In this document: one piece after another, positions 29,577 to 38,235 of the stretch
Position numbering within the stretch: position 1 is the stretch's first letter
How the letters are laid out: every line of letters starts with the position of its first letter
Assembly: GCF_035989265.1 (NCBI RefSeq)
Contig: NZ_JAYKZX010000003.1
Span: forward strand, 1,240,001-1,304,000
Reading direction: 5' to 3'
Source: Sphingobium sp. HWE2-09
GTDB taxonomy: Bacteria; Pseudomonadota; Alphaproteobacteria; Sphingomonadales; Sphingomonadaceae
Length of the DNA stretch: 64,000 nucleotides
Notes under the pieces: generated by a model
The model's database searches: none
Told to the model about the DNA's origin: nothing
The model's input: only the letters and a program-made list of their open reading frames with translations
Made by a program: the position numbers and the translations under genes

Positions 29577-29948
29577 TTATTTCTTCGGGGCGGGCTTGGC
29601 GGCCGCGGCGGCGGGCGGGCGATAGCCGCACACCCCTGCGATCACGGCCAGCATTTGCGACGGGTCTTTGCGATCGACCTTGCCGGCATTGGCGGCGATC
29701 ACCTTGTCCGTCGCTTCGCTGACCTTCGACACCGAATTGGAATAGAGGCAGTCGAACAACGCGCTTTTGACCGGCGGTTCGACCTCGCTCGACTGGAGCG
29801 CGCTGGTGACGACGCGCAGCACATAGGCCGCGCTGTCGAGTTGCGCCTTGGTCGGGGCGCTCGGCTTTGTGACCTGGGCATGAAGCGCAGCCGGCAGGAC
29901 GCCGATCGCGAAGATGGCGGCGATTGCCGTGCTGCGCGCCACCGACAT
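29577..29948 (-). CDS. Small exported protein of unknown function
   Basis: 123 residues. An N-terminal signal peptide ([25 protein letters not shown], cleavage after AlaXAla) is followed by about 80 helical residues with Cys in FDCLYSN and GVCGYRP that could form a disulphide, and an Ala/Pro/Lys tail. I recognise no family. The ATG overlaps the efp stop by one base (TGATG), so it is coupled to efp. Confidence 0.75.
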   Translation of the reverse strand: MSVARSTAIAAIFAIGVLPAALHAQVTKPSAPTKAQLDSAAYVLRVVTSALQSSEVEPPVKSALFDCLYSNSVSKVSEATDKVIAANAGKVDRKDPSQMLAVIAGVCGYRPPAAAAAKPAPKK

Positions 29949-30514
29949 CAGTCTGCCCGCTTCACATATTCGCGGGCATAGACGTCCACGACGATGCGGG
30001 TGCCGCTGACGATATGCGGCGGCACCATGACGCGCACGCCATTGTCGAGGATCGCGGGCTTGTAGCTGGCGGACGCGGTCTGGCCCTTCACCACGGCGTC
30101 GGCTTCGACCACCGTCGCTTCGATCGTGTCGGGCAACTGGACGCTGATCGGGCGATCTTCGTACATTTCCAGCGTCACTTCCATGCCGTCCTGCAGGAAG
30201 TCGGCGGCGTCGCCAAGCAGTTCGGACGGCAGGTTGATCTGCTCGTAATTCTCATTGTCCATGAAGACGAGCATGTCGCCTTCGGCATAGAGATACTGGA
30301 AATCCTTGGTATCGAGGCGAATGCGCTCGACGCTTTCGGCGGAGCGGAAGCGGACATTGTTCTTGCGGCCGTCGATCAGGTTTTTGAGTTCGACCTGCAT
30401 ATAGGCGCCGCCCTTGCCGGGCTGGGTATGCTGGATCTTGACGGCGCGCCACAGGCCGCCCTCATATTCGATATTGTTGCCGGGACGAATGTCCACGCCG
30501 CTGATCTTCGCCAT
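29948..30514 (-). CDS. efp: Elongation factor P
   Basis: 188 residues, three beta-barrel domains. It binds between the P and E sites of the ribosome and relieves stalling at polyproline. Lys34 in [10 protein letters not shown] is the position that is beta-lysylated in many bacteria. No epmA/epmB modification gene lies in this window. The C-terminal signature [21 protein letters not shown] is complete. Confidence 0.98.
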   Translation of the reverse strand: MAKISGVDIRPGNNIEYEGGLWRAVKIQHTQPGKGGAYMQVELKNLIDGRKNNVRFRSAESVERIRLDTKDFQYLYAEGDMLVFMDNENYEQINLPSELLGDAADFLQDGMEVTLEMYEDRPISVQLPDTIEATVVEADAVVKGQTASASYKPAILDNGVRVMVPPHIVSGTRIVVDVYAREYVKRAD

Positions 30515-30660
30515 GGGAAGAGCCTGCCTATATGTCTGAAGGTGGAAAAGAGCCGGCCTCTTGGAGGCTGGACGCGCCTTTATAGCGGGATGGCGTCAAG
30601 GGCAAGGGGGTGGCGGCCCGGTGCTTAACTTCGCACTTTTCCCGCTCGTTTCGTTAGAAC

Positions 30661-30678
30661 ATTTCCTATGTAGGAAAT
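30661..30678. promoter_or_regulatory. Perfect inverted repeat upstream of efp
   Basis: ATTTCCTA-TG-TAGGAAAT: 8-base exact arms with a two-base centre, in an AT-rich patch about 150 bases upstream of the efp start and 36 bases from the palindromic repeat at 30697. It could be an operator for the efp unit; nothing else indicates the binding protein. Confidence 0.3.
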
Positions 30679-30696
30679 TTTGTTTCTAAATGGCTG

Positions 30697-30765
30697 GCGT
30701 GTTCCCGCGCAGGCGGAAACCCAGTGCAAGCCCGGGACTGGGTTCCCGTCTGCGCGGGAACACGC
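30697..30765. repeat. Palindromic repeat (GCGAAGGCGGGA type) between efp and M23 gene
   Basis: Left arm 30697-30725 (GCGTGTTCCCGCGCAGGCGG...) and right arm 30737-30765 (...GTCTGCGCGGGAACACGC) are nearly perfect inverted repeats. It is the best-conserved copy of the family also seen at 21355-21422. It lies between the efp promoter region and the end of the peptidase gene. Confidence 0.85.
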
Positions 30766-30809
30766 TGTGCTGTGGCGTCAAATACCATAATTGCGCTTTG
30801 TAGGACAGG

Positions 30810-31382
30810 TCAGCGGCGCGCCAGGAGCGGATAGGGATTGACCGCGCGTCCGCCATACCAGGGTTCGCCTGGCTGCATCGCATGCACCGCGAAATGAAGA
30901 TGGGGGGCGGACGGGTCGGCATTGCCGGTGCTGCCGACGGTAGCGATGCGCTGGCCGCGGCGCAGCATCTGGCCTTCGTGAATGCCCGGCGCGTAGCCGT
31001 CCAGATGGGCGTAATAATAGAGCAGCCGCCCATCAGGTGACCGTTGATAGAGGGTGCGGCCGCCATCTTCGCTCCAGAAAATCTTGTCGATGCGACCATT
31101 GGCGGCGGCCAGCACCACCCTGCCCCGCGCCGCCATGATGTCGATGGCGTCATGCGGCCGCGCGCCACCCGCGCGCGCCTGCGTAAAGGTATCGGTGAGC
31201 GCCGAGGCAGGGACGCCTTCGACCGGGATCAACAGGACGCCATTATCGACAGGGTCGGATTGCGATGGCGGTGCGGACGTATCGGGTGCGTCCGCAGGCA
31301 CGATGCGGACGCAGAAATGGGCGAAGGCGACGCAGAACAGAACAGCCAATCCCGCGCCAATCCAGCGCCGCCGCCCCTTCAT
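30810..31382 (-). CDS. M23-family peptidoglycan endopeptidase (LytM-like), membrane anchored
   Basis: 190 residues. After a basic N-terminus a membrane anchor or signal segment (WIGAGLAVLFCVAFAHFCV) is followed by an extracytoplasmic M23 domain. Zn ligands are visible: H77xxxD81 in PHDAIDIMAARG and H161xH163 in APHLHFAVH. It should cut peptide cross-links in peptidoglycan. The ATG overlaps the stop of the L,D-transpeptidase gene (ATGA). A longer frame to 31541 lies wholly inside that upstream gene and is not used. Confidence 0.88.
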   Translation of the reverse strand: MKGRRRWIGAGLAVLFCVAFAHFCVRIVPADAPDTSAPPSQSDPVDNGVLLIPVEGVPASALTDTFTQARAGGARPHDAIDIMAARGRVVLAAANGRIDKIFWSEDGGRTLYQRSPDGRLLYYYAHLDGYAPGIHEGQMLRRGQRIATVGSTGNADPSAPHLHFAVHAMQPGEPWYGGRAVNPYPLLARR

Positions 31383-32491
31383 GCCTGGAATTTCGCCTTT
31401 ACCCCGCTCTTCACCATCTGGGCGAGACGAGCGGCATCCCAGTTGGTCAGGCGGATGCAACCATGGCTTTCGGTGCGACCGATCGTCTGCGGTTCGGGCG
31501 TCCCGTGGATGCCGTAATGATCCTTCGACAGGTCGATCCATACCACGCCGACCGGGCCGTTGGGGCCGGGTTTCAGCACCGCCTTCTCATCCTTGGACGA
31601 CGCGTCCCAGAAGAGGTCGGGATTATAGTGGAAAACAGGATTACGGCTGACGCCCTTGATCGTCCATTCACCGATCGGCAGCGGATCATGTTGCGATCCG
31701 GTGGTTACGGGGAACTGCGCGATCAGGCGGTTTTCAGTGTTATAAACCTTCAATAGCCCTTCGGACTTATCCACGACCAGATGGTCGGCCTGCGGCTGGT
31801 CTTTCGCCACGCCAAGACTGGCGAGCGTTTCGCCCCAACCGCGCGCATCGCCTTCGATCATCGCGATCGGCTGGTTGTCGATCGCGGGCACGCGGATGGT
31901 CGTGCCTGCGCCGACTTTCGTATCGGGCGCGTTGAGCGCAATCAGCGCTTCGGGCGTGGTGTGGAAGCGCTCGGCGACCTTTTCCAGCAGGTTGCGATAG
32001 GTCAGCGCGGGCAGCTTTGCCTGCTCGTTCAAATTCCCGCGCGGTACGTCGAAAAAGGGACCGCGCGCGAAATCGTCGGGGATACGGACGAGATAGGTGG
32101 AGGGCCGCGCTTCGCCTTCCAGCAAGGCGGCGGCCGTCTTCTGGTCATACTCGCCCGTCACCGGCAGCTTGTTCGCCTCCTGGAACCCGCGCAACGCCGC
32201 CTTGAGGTTCATGCCATCCTTGCCATCGAGCACGCCGGGCGAAAAGCCCCAACGGTCGAGCGCCACCTGCGCCTGGAGAAATTTATTGGCGGGATAGGGA
32301 TTTTGTTCCTGCACCACCTGGAAGGCATAGGCCTCCACCTTACCGGGTGCCGGCGCGGCGGCGCTGTTGGCGGGCTGGGTTATATTGCCAGCTTGGCCGC
32401 TATTGTCCTGCGGGGCGCTGCTATTGGCGTCGGTCACGCTGACATTGCAGGCGCTGCACAGCAAGGCGACGAGCAACAGATGGTTTTTCAA
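31379..32491 (-). CDS. L,D-transpeptidase (YkuD) with peptidoglycan-binding domain, probable lipoprotein
   Basis: 370 residues. The N-terminus MKNHLLLVALLCSAC looks like a lipoprotein signal with Cys15 (imperfect lipobox). Residues 60-120 fit a PG_binding_1 domain (LQAQVALDRWGFSPGVLDG, NLKAALRGFQEAN). The C-terminal YkuD domain has HGTPEPQTIGRTESHGCIRLTN, with Cys345 as the catalytic nucleophile. It would make 3-3 cross-links in peptidoglycan or attach lipoproteins to it. It is coupled to the M23 peptidase, so one transcript makes a cross-linking and a cutting enzyme. Confidence 0.93.
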   Translation of the reverse strand: MKNHLLLVALLCSACNVSVTDANSSAPQDNSGQAGNITQPANSAAAPAPGKVEAYAFQVVQEQNPYPANKFLQAQVALDRWGFSPGVLDGKDGMNLKAALRGFQEANKLPVTGEYDQKTAAALLEGEARPSTYLVRIPDDFARGPFFDVPRGNLNEQAKLPALTYRNLLEKVAERFHTTPEALIALNAPDTKVGAGTTIRVPAIDNQPIAMIEGDARGWGETLASLGVAKDQPQADHLVVDKSEGLLKVYNTENRLIAQFPVTTGSQHDPLPIGEWTIKGVSRNPVFHYNPDLFWDASSKDEKAVLKPGPNGPVGVVWIDLSKDHYGIHGTPEPQTIGRTESHGCIRLTNWDAARLAQMVKSGVKAKFQA

Positions 32492-32565
32492 AGCGATTCT
32501 CTCCGTTCAGACGTAGAGACAACGCGCGACGGAGCGGAAGGGTGCGATGCGTCGCACCGACTTGC

Positions 32566-33273
32566 TTAGCGTGGCGGCGGTGGTTTGCTCGCGAGAACTT
32601 CGGCAAAGGCGGCGACGCCCGCTTTGGGGCCATCCGGATGGTTCCAGACCGCGCTGCTGACCGCCAGAAAATCCGCGCCCGCCGCCACCAAGGGCGCGGC
32701 ATTGTCCGCCGTCACCCCGCCGATCGCGACGCAGGGCAGTTCGAACAGCGTGGTCCACCAGCCGAGGATCGAGGGTTCGGCGCGATGGAGCGTTTCTTTC
32801 GTAGAGGTGGGATAGAAGGCACCGAAGGCGACATAGTCGGCCCCCGCCTCCCCTGCTTCCATCGCCAGATGGCGGCTGTCGTGACAGGTGACGCCGATCT
32901 GCACTTTTGGCCCCAATTGCTTACGCGCGTCGCGCGGGTCGCCATCCGTTTGACCGAGATGGACGCCGTCCGCTTCAAGACGCTTGGCAAGGCCGATGCT
33001 GTCGTTGACGATGAAGGCGACCTCCCGCTCCGCGCATAGCGCCTGGATCGGCGGGGCGAGCGCGGCGATGGCGTGATCGTCCAGCCCCTTGAGCCGCAGC
33101 TGAAACGCGGCGATATCGCCGCCGTCAAAGGCCGCAGCCAGTTGATCGAGGAAATCGTCGCCAAGGGTTGGCGGGGAGATCAGGTAAAGCTGGCAGGCGG
33201 GGCGGAAGCCCGGTTCGAACTGGTCGGCGAAATGCGGATCGAGCGCCAGCTCTTCATCGGTGAAATCGGTCAT
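32566..33273 (-). CDS. thiE: Thiamine phosphate synthase
   Basis: 235 residues. Joins hydroxymethylpyrimidine diphosphate and the thiazole phosphate to thiamine phosphate. [46 protein letters not shown] and [30 protein letters not shown] follow the ThiE/TenI barrel. The usual first strand QLRxK is present. The protein has a longer N-terminus (about 25 residues) than E. coli ThiE. A TenI-like regulator is the alternative; the phosphate-binding loops favour ThiE. Confidence 0.85.
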   Translation of the reverse strand: MTDFTDEELALDPHFADQFEPGFRPACQLYLISPPTLGDDFLDQLAAAFDGGDIAAFQLRLKGLDDHAIAALAPPIQALCAEREVAFIVNDSIGLAKRLEADGVHLGQTDGDPRDARKQLGPKVQIGVTCHDSRHLAMEAGEAGADYVAFGAFYPTSTKETLHRAEPSILGWWTTLFELPCVAIGGVTADNAAPLVAAGADFLAVSSAVWNHPDGPKAGVAAFAEVLASKPPPPR

Positions 33274-33342
33274 GGGCGCTTTATAGCCATTCGGGCGGGA
33301 AGGCCAAGGGCGCGATGCGGGATGAAATGCCCAAGCTCTTAT

Positions 33343-33414
33343 CCGTTCGGGCTGAGCGAAGTCGAAGTGCCTTCGTTGTTCAGGCGAGCCCTTCGACAGG
33401 CTCAGGGCGAACGG
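33343..33414. repeat. Palindromic repeat (CCGTTCG...GTCGAAG type)
   Basis: Arms 33343-33367 and 33391-33414 (CTTCGACAGGCTCAGGGCGAACGG) are imperfect inverted repeats. A related element with the same CCGTTCG ends and GTCGAG core is at 44253-44324. It lies between thiE and the aldolase gene. Confidence 0.75.
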
Positions 33415-33427
33415 AGGTGGTGACGTT

Positions 33428-33452
33428 ACCGGGCGGAGATGATCCGCCCGGT
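33428..33452 (-). terminator. Hairpin after class I aldolase, possible terminator
   Basis: ACCGGGCGG (33428-33436) and CCGCCCGGT (33444-33452) form a 9-base-pair stem with a seven-base loop, 8 bases after the aldolase stop. The T run expected on the minus strand is missing, so termination may be weak or the hairpin may protect the mRNA end. Confidence 0.5.
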
Positions 33453-33460
33453 ATTATATG

Positions 33461-34366
33461 TCAGGCCGCGACCGGCTGCTTCGCCGTCGAAGCGCCGTGG
33501 ATTTCGTCGATCGCTTCGCCCAGCGACGCGTTGAACTCGTCGTCGGTCATCTGGTGACGCAGATCGTTGAGCAGCGCGCGGCTGAAGCTGGCGATGATGC
33601 CGCGATTTTTGGCGAGTTCGACGCAGGCTTCGGGACGGGCGAAACCGCCCGACAGGGCGACGACGCGTAGCACGGCGGGATGATCGACCAGCGGATCGAA
33701 CAGGCCGGGCTTGGTCGGCAGCGACAGCTTCAACATCACCTGAACGCCGTCGGGCAAAGCATCGAGAATCTTGAGGATTTCTTCCAGCAGGATCTGGTCG
33801 GCCTCCGCGCGTTCGGGCGACTTGATGTTCACTTCCGGCTCGATGATCGGCATCAGACCGGCGGCGAGAACCTGCTGGCCCACTTCGAACTGCTGCGCGA
33901 CCACGGCAGCGATGCCCTCGCGATTGGCGAGGTTCACGACCGAGCGTTCCTTGGTGCCGAACACGCCCAGCGCCTTCGACCGGTGGAGCAGGATGTCGAG
34001 ATCGGGATTGGGCTTCATCAGCTGCACACCGTTCGCTTCATCTTCCAGACCCTTGTCGATCTTGATGAAGGGCACCACGCCGCGCTCCAACAGCGCCTGC
34101 GGCGTGGGCTTGCCATCGACGGTGCCGTCCATGGTGCGTTCGAACAGGATCGCACCCAGCACCTTGTCGCCGGTGAAGGCGGGCGAGGTGATGACGCGGC
34201 TGCGCATCGCGTGGATGAGGCCGAACATTTCCTCTTCGCTGGACCAGGCGTCTTCTTCCACGCCATAGCCCTTGAGCGCCTTAGGCGTCGATCCGCCGCT
34301 CTGGTCGAGCGCGGCGATGAAGCCCTCGCCCGTTGCGATCTTCTGCTTCATATCTTGATCCAGCAT
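33461..34366 (-). CDS. Class I fructose-bisphosphate aldolase
   Basis: 301 residues. Cleaves fructose 1,6-bisphosphate to triose phosphates by Schiff-base chemistry. The class I pattern is seen in IAALDQSGGSTPKALKGYG, FIKIDKGLEDE, IIEPEVNIKSPERAEAD and VMLKLSLPTKPGLF (candidate Schiff-base Lys). The ATG at 34366 has AAGG about 9 bases upstream. An open frame reaches back to 34588 but has no family similarity there. It probably serves gluconeogenesis together with tkt-gap-pgk nearby. Confidence 0.92.
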   Translation of the reverse strand: MLDQDMKQKIATGEGFIAALDQSGGSTPKALKGYGVEEDAWSSEEEMFGLIHAMRSRVITSPAFTGDKVLGAILFERTMDGTVDGKPTPQALLERGVVPFIKIDKGLEDEANGVQLMKPNPDLDILLHRSKALGVFGTKERSVVNLANREGIAAVVAQQFEVGQQVLAAGLMPIIEPEVNIKSPERAEADQILLEEILKILDALPDGVQVMLKLSLPTKPGLFDPLVDHPAVLRVVALSGGFARPEACVELAKNRGIIASFSRALLNDLRHQMTDDEFNASLGEAIDEIHGASTAKQPVAA

Positions 34367-34632
34367 CTGCACATACCTTCCCTTGGGCGCCGCCCCCTGG
34401 CGACACGAAAATTGTCTATCGACGGACGCTCCACCATCTGTCGGCCGGACGCGATTGTACATCGATGATCGCCGGTTTCCGGCTGGTAGCCAGTCCCATG
34501 CCGCATCGCAAGGGCACATCGCCTGTTCGGGTGCACCGATGTGCAGGCGCTTTGCCTTGAGTGAGTAGGCATATGCTGCGGCGCACAAGCTTACCGGTTG
34601 AAAGGTTGCGGATTGCGACCCATAGAGCGGTC

Positions 34633-35832
34633 ATGACCAGCAGCGCCGCAACGAAACCCGTCGACCTGTCCCCGTTCGTGCTGTTGCTGATGGCGGTGGC
34701 GTGCGGTGTGATGGTCGCCAACCTTTATTATGCCCAGACGCTGATCGACGTGATCGGGCCGGAAATTGGCATGTCGACCAGCCTGGCGGGGCTGATCACC
34801 ACGTTGACCCAGTTGGGTTATGGCGCGGGCCTGTTCCTGGTAGTGCCGTTGGCGGACCTGTTCGAAAATCGCCGGATCGTGCTGACGTCGATCGGCGCGA
34901 CGATCATCGGCTGCATCGCCATCGCCCTGTCGAGCGGGCCGACGAGTTTCCTGATCGCATCGATCCTGACCGGGGTGGGCGCGACGGGTGCGCAGGTGCT
35001 GGTGCCCCTCGCCTCCCACCTCGCCGCGCCTGAAAAGCAGGGTCGCGTGGTGGGGACGGTGATGAGCGGGCTGCTGTTCGGCATCATGCTGTCGCGGCCG
35101 ATCGCCAATTTCCTGGCCGGGTCGGTCGGCTGGCGCGCGACGTTCATCCTGTCGGCGGTCGTGATGACGGGCGTGGGCCTGGCGCTGCTGGCCGCCTGTC
35201 CCCGTCGCACGCCCAAGGGTGGGATGGGCTATGGCGCGGTGCTGGCGTCCACCTTCGCGCAACTGGTCAAGCATCGGGTAGTGCGGATGCGCGCCTTTTA
35301 TCAGGCAGCGATGTTCGCGGCGTTCAACCTGTTCTGGACCGCCGCGCCGCTGGCGCTGATCCATGAATTTCATCTGGGCCATGCGGGGATCGGCGCATTC
35401 GCGCTGGCGGGCGCGGGCGGCGCATTGGTGGCGCCGGTGGCGGGGTGGATGGCCGATCGTCGCCTGACGCGCGTCGCTTCGCTGATCGGCCTTGTCGGAC
35501 TGACGGCCGGGTTCCTGCTGGCGGACTGGATGGTGGCGGCAAGCAGCCTGGTCGGCTTCACCATCATGGCGGTGCTGATCGACGGCGCGGTGCAGATGAG
35601 CCAGATCACCGGGCAGAAGCTGATCTTCTCGCTCGATCCCCATGCGCGCGGACGGATCAACGCGGCCTATGTGACGGTGATGTTCGTGGTCGGCGCGCTG
35701 GGATCGGTGATCGGATCGGCCACTTATGAAGCGGGAGGCTGGAGCGCGAGCGCGCTGGCCGGGGCGGCCATCGGCGGCGTCGCCACCTTGGGATTCCTGC
35801 TGTTCGACCGGGGCGCCAGCGTCGCGCGCTGA
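34633..35832 (+). CDS. MFS transporter
   Basis: About 399 residues with 12 membrane helices; major facilitator superfamily. The first helix ACGVMVANLYYAQTLIDVIG and loop PLADLFENRR (MFS motif A-like) resemble the YnfM/NepI-type or DHA-like exporter branch, whose substrates are varied. Start ATG 34633 is chosen because the residues after it lead into helix 1; an ATG at 34573 gives an extra basic leader. It is divergent from the aldolase gene, with about 265 bases between, and convergent with pgk. Substrate unknown. Confidence 0.88.
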   Translation: MTSSAATKPVDLSPFVLLLMAVACGVMVANLYYAQTLIDVIGPEIGMSTSLAGLITTLTQLGYGAGLFLVVPLADLFENRRIVLTSIGATIIGCIAIALSSGPTSFLIASILTGVGATGAQVLVPLASHLAAPEKQGRVVGTVMSGLLFGIMLSRPIANFLAGSVGWRATFILSAVVMTGVGLALLAACPRRTPKGGMGYGAVLASTFAQLVKHRVVRMRAFYQAAMFAAFNLFWTAAPLALIHEFHLGHAGIGAFALAGAGGALVAPVAGWMADRRLTRVASLIGLVGLTAGFLLADWMVAASSLVGFTIMAVLIDGAVQMSQITGQKLIFSLDPHARGRINAAYVTVMFVVGALGSVIGSATYEAGGWSASALAGAAIGGVATLGFLLFDRGASVAR

Positions 35833-35851
35833 CGCCCCGGTCGCTATCGGA

Positions 35852-37054
35852 TCAAGCCGTCAGCGCCTTGACGCCCGGCAGTTCCTTGCCTTCCATCCAT
35901 TCCAGGAAAGCGCCGCCTGCGGTCGACACGAAGGTAAAGTCCGCCGCCACGCCTGCATGGTTGAGCGCGGCCACCGTGTCGCCGCCACCGGCCACGGACG
36001 TCAGCTGGCCTTCGCGGGTCAGCGCCGCCGCTGTCTTCGCCAGCGACACGGTCGCTGCGTCGAACGGCGCCATTTCGAACGCGCCCAAAGGACCGTTCCA
36101 CACCAGCGTGCGGCAGTTTTTGAGCGCGTCGCCCAAAGCCTCGACCGCGGCGGGGCCGACATCCAGGATCATTTCGTCCTGCGCGACTTCATGGACGTTG
36201 CAGGTGCGCAGGCTGGCCGGGTTGGCGGCAAATTCCTTCGCTACCACCACGTCATAGGGGAGATGGATGATGCAGCCAGCGGCTTCGGCGGCTTCGAAGA
36301 TCGCCTCAGCCGTATCGCTCAGATCCTTTTCGCACAGCGATTTGCCGACATCGACACCACGGGCATAGAGGAAGGTGTTGGCCATGCCGCCGCCGATGAT
36401 GAGGTGATCGACCTTCTTCACCAGATTGTTGAGCACGTCGAGCTTGGTGGAAACCTTTGCGCCACCGACGACCGCCGCGACCGGCTTGACCGGTTCGCCC
36501 AGCGCCGCCTGCAACGCATCCAGTTCCTTTTCCATCGAGCGACCGGCAAAGGCGGGCAGCTTGTGCGCCAGCCCCTCGGTCGAGGCATGGGCGCGGTGCG
36601 CGGCAGAAAAAGCGTCGTTAACGTAGAGGTCGGCGATCGCGGCCATGGCGTCGACCAGCGCGGGATCGTTCTTTTCCTCGCCCGCGTGGAAGCGGGTATT
36701 CTCCAGGATCGCGATGTCGCCAGCGCGCATGACCGCAATGCCGTCTACCGCGGCTTCGCCCTGGCAGTCGGGGATGAACTGGACTTCGCGGCCCAGCACC
36801 GCCGAGAGCGGGCGGGTGATCTTGGACAGCGAAAATTCGGGGTTCTTCTGGCCCTTGGGACGGCCGAAATGGGCGAGGATCAGCACCTTTGCGCCGCGAT
36901 CGGCCAGTTCCAGCACGGTCGGCATCGCCGCGCGCAGGCGGTTATCGTCGCTGACTGCGCCGTCCTGCATCGGCACGTTCAGGTCTTCGCGCACCAGCAC
37001 CACCTTGCCGGTGATGTCGCCCATGTCGTCGAGCGTTTTGAACGGCTTGGTCAT
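35852..37054 (-). CDS. pgk: Phosphoglycerate kinase
   Basis: 400 residues. Interconverts 1,3-bisphosphoglycerate and 3-phosphoglycerate with [17 protein letters not shown] (PGK signature), [21 protein letters not shown] and [13 protein letters not shown] are present. ATG 37054 gives the usual start; an earlier in-frame ATG at 37084 lies in the palindromic repeat. It is the third gene of tkt-gap-pgk, separated from gap by a terminator-like hairpin and a repeat. Confidence 0.97.
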   Translation of the reverse strand: MTKPFKTLDDMGDITGKVVLVREDLNVPMQDGAVSDDNRLRAAMPTVLELADRGAKVLILAHFGRPKGQKNPEFSLSKITRPLSAVLGREVQFIPDCQGEAAVDGIAVMRAGDIAILENTRFHAGEEKNDPALVDAMAAIADLYVNDAFSAAHRAHASTEGLAHKLPAFAGRSMEKELDALQAALGEPVKPVAAVVGGAKVSTKLDVLNNLVKKVDHLIIGGGMANTFLYARGVDVGKSLCEKDLSDTAEAIFEAAEAAGCIIHLPYDVVVAKEFAANPASLRTCNVHEVAQDEMILDVGPAAVEALGDALKNCRTLVWNGPLGAFEMAPFDAATVSLAKTAAALTREGQLTSVAGGGDTVAALNHAGVAADFTFVSTAGGAFLEWMEGKELPGVKALTA

Positions 37055-37078
37055 GTCTTCTTCCCCTGATCCTAAAAA

Positions 37079-37160
37079 CGTCATCCCAGCGAAGGCTGGG
37101 ATCTCATTTTCTTCCTCAACGCAGGAAAGAAGAGAGATCCCAGCTTTCGCTGGGATGACG
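37079..37160. repeat. Long palindromic repeat between gap and pgk
   Basis: Arms 37079-37105 and 37134-37160 (CGTCATCCCAGCGAAGGCTGGG... and its complement) are inverted repeats over 27 bases with a single G/T-type difference; a 28-base loop separates them. The GCGAAGGCTGGGA core is the alternative version of the GCGAAGGCGGGA repeats found elsewhere in the window. Confidence 0.85.
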
Positions 37161-37186
37161 AAAAGGGGACAGGTTGCCCTGTCCCC
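37161..37186 (-). terminator. Rho-independent terminator after gap
   Basis: Read on the minus strand: GGGGACAGG (37186-37178), four-base loop, CCTGTCCCC (37173-37165), then TTTT (37164-37161). It lies 6 bases after the gap stop and could reduce transcription into pgk. Confidence 0.75.
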
Positions 37187-37192
37187 TACCTA

Positions 37193-38203
37193 TTACAGAA
37201 ACTTCGCGACGACGCCGGTGGTGTCGATCATGCGGTTCGAGAAACCCCATTCATTGTCGTACCAGCTGAGCACGCGGACCAGCTTGCCATCCACCACGGC
37301 CGTTTCCAGGCTGTCGACGGTCGAGCTGCGCGGATCGCCATTATAGTCGATCGAGACCAGCGGTTCGTCCGAATAGCCCAGGACGCCCTTGAGCGGGCCG
37401 GATTCCGACGCCGCCTTGAGCAGGCTGTTGACCTCGTCCTTCGTGGTCGGGCGCTTGGGGATGAACTTCAGGTCCACGACCGAGACGTTGGGCGTCGGCA
37501 CGCGGATCGACGAGCCGTCCAGCTTGCCCTTCAATTCGGGCAGAACCTCACCCACCGCGCGGGCGGCGCCGGTGGAGGTCGGGATCTGCGACAGGGCGGC
37601 GGCACGGGCGCGGCGCATATCGCTGTGCAGCTGATCCAGCGTGTTCTGGTCGTTGGTGTAGCTGTGGATCGTCGTCATGAAGCCGCTTTCGATGCCAATG
37701 GCGTCGTTCAGCACCTTGGCGAGCGGGGCCAGGCAGTTGGTGGTGCAGCTGGCGTTGGAAATGACGATGTCGTCGGTGGTCAGCGCATCATGGTTGACGC
37801 CGAACACGACGGTGCGATCGACATTGGTGCCGGGGGCGGAAATGATGACGCGCTTGGCGCCAGCGGTCAGATGCGCGCTCGCCTTGTCTTTGGTGGTGAA
37901 GATGCCGGTGCATTCCAGCGCGATGGCGACGCCCAGGTCGGCATGCGGCAGGTTGGCGGGATCGCGCTCGGCCGTCACCTTGATCTTCTTGCCGTCAACG
38001 ACGAGGAAATCGCCGTCCACGCTGACGTCGCCAGCCCAATTGCCATGGACGGAATCGCGCTTGAAAAGCAGCGCGTTGGATTTGACGTCGCCCAGATCGT
38101 TGATGCTGACCAGTTCCAGATCATGATCGGTGCGCGAGAGAATGGCGCGCGCCACCAGGCGGCCGATACGTCCGAAACCGTTAATTGCTACCTTTGTTGC
38201 CAC
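37193..38203 (-). CDS. gap: Glyceraldehyde-3-phosphate dehydrogenase, type I
   Basis: 336 residues. Oxidises glyceraldehyde 3-phosphate with NAD(P)+. [12 protein letters not shown] is the Rossmann start, [17 protein letters not shown] holds the catalytic Cys, and [16 protein letters not shown] is the C-terminal signature. VSINDLGD has Asp after the second strand, consistent with NAD preference. It is 32 bases after tkt on the same strand. Confidence 0.97.
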   Translation of the reverse strand: MATKVAINGFGRIGRLVARAILSRTDHDLELVSINDLGDVKSNALLFKRDSVHGNWAGDVSVDGDFLVVDGKKIKVTAERDPANLPHADLGVAIALECTGIFTTKDKASAHLTAGAKRVIISAPGTNVDRTVVFGVNHDALTTDDIVISNASCTTNCLAPLAKVLNDAIGIESGFMTTIHSYTNDQNTLDQLHSDMRRARAAALSQIPTSTGAARAVGEVLPELKGKLDGSSIRVPTPNVSVVDLKFIPKRPTTKDEVNSLLKAASESGPLKGVLGYSDEPLVSIDYNGDPRSSTVDSLETAVVDGKLVRVLSWYDNEWGFSNRMIDTTGVVAKFL

Positions 38204-38235
38204 TGCACTAGCCTCCTTAAGGTGTTGTTATTCGA

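Noticed and set aside
33274..33342. TPP riboswitch in front of thiE
   Set aside because: The leader is too short and lacks the CUGAGA and ACCUGA-type core motifs.
34367..34588. N-terminal extension of the class I aldolase to 34588
   Set aside because: The extra 74 residues show no similarity to aldolases, and the ATG at 34366 has a ribosome binding site.
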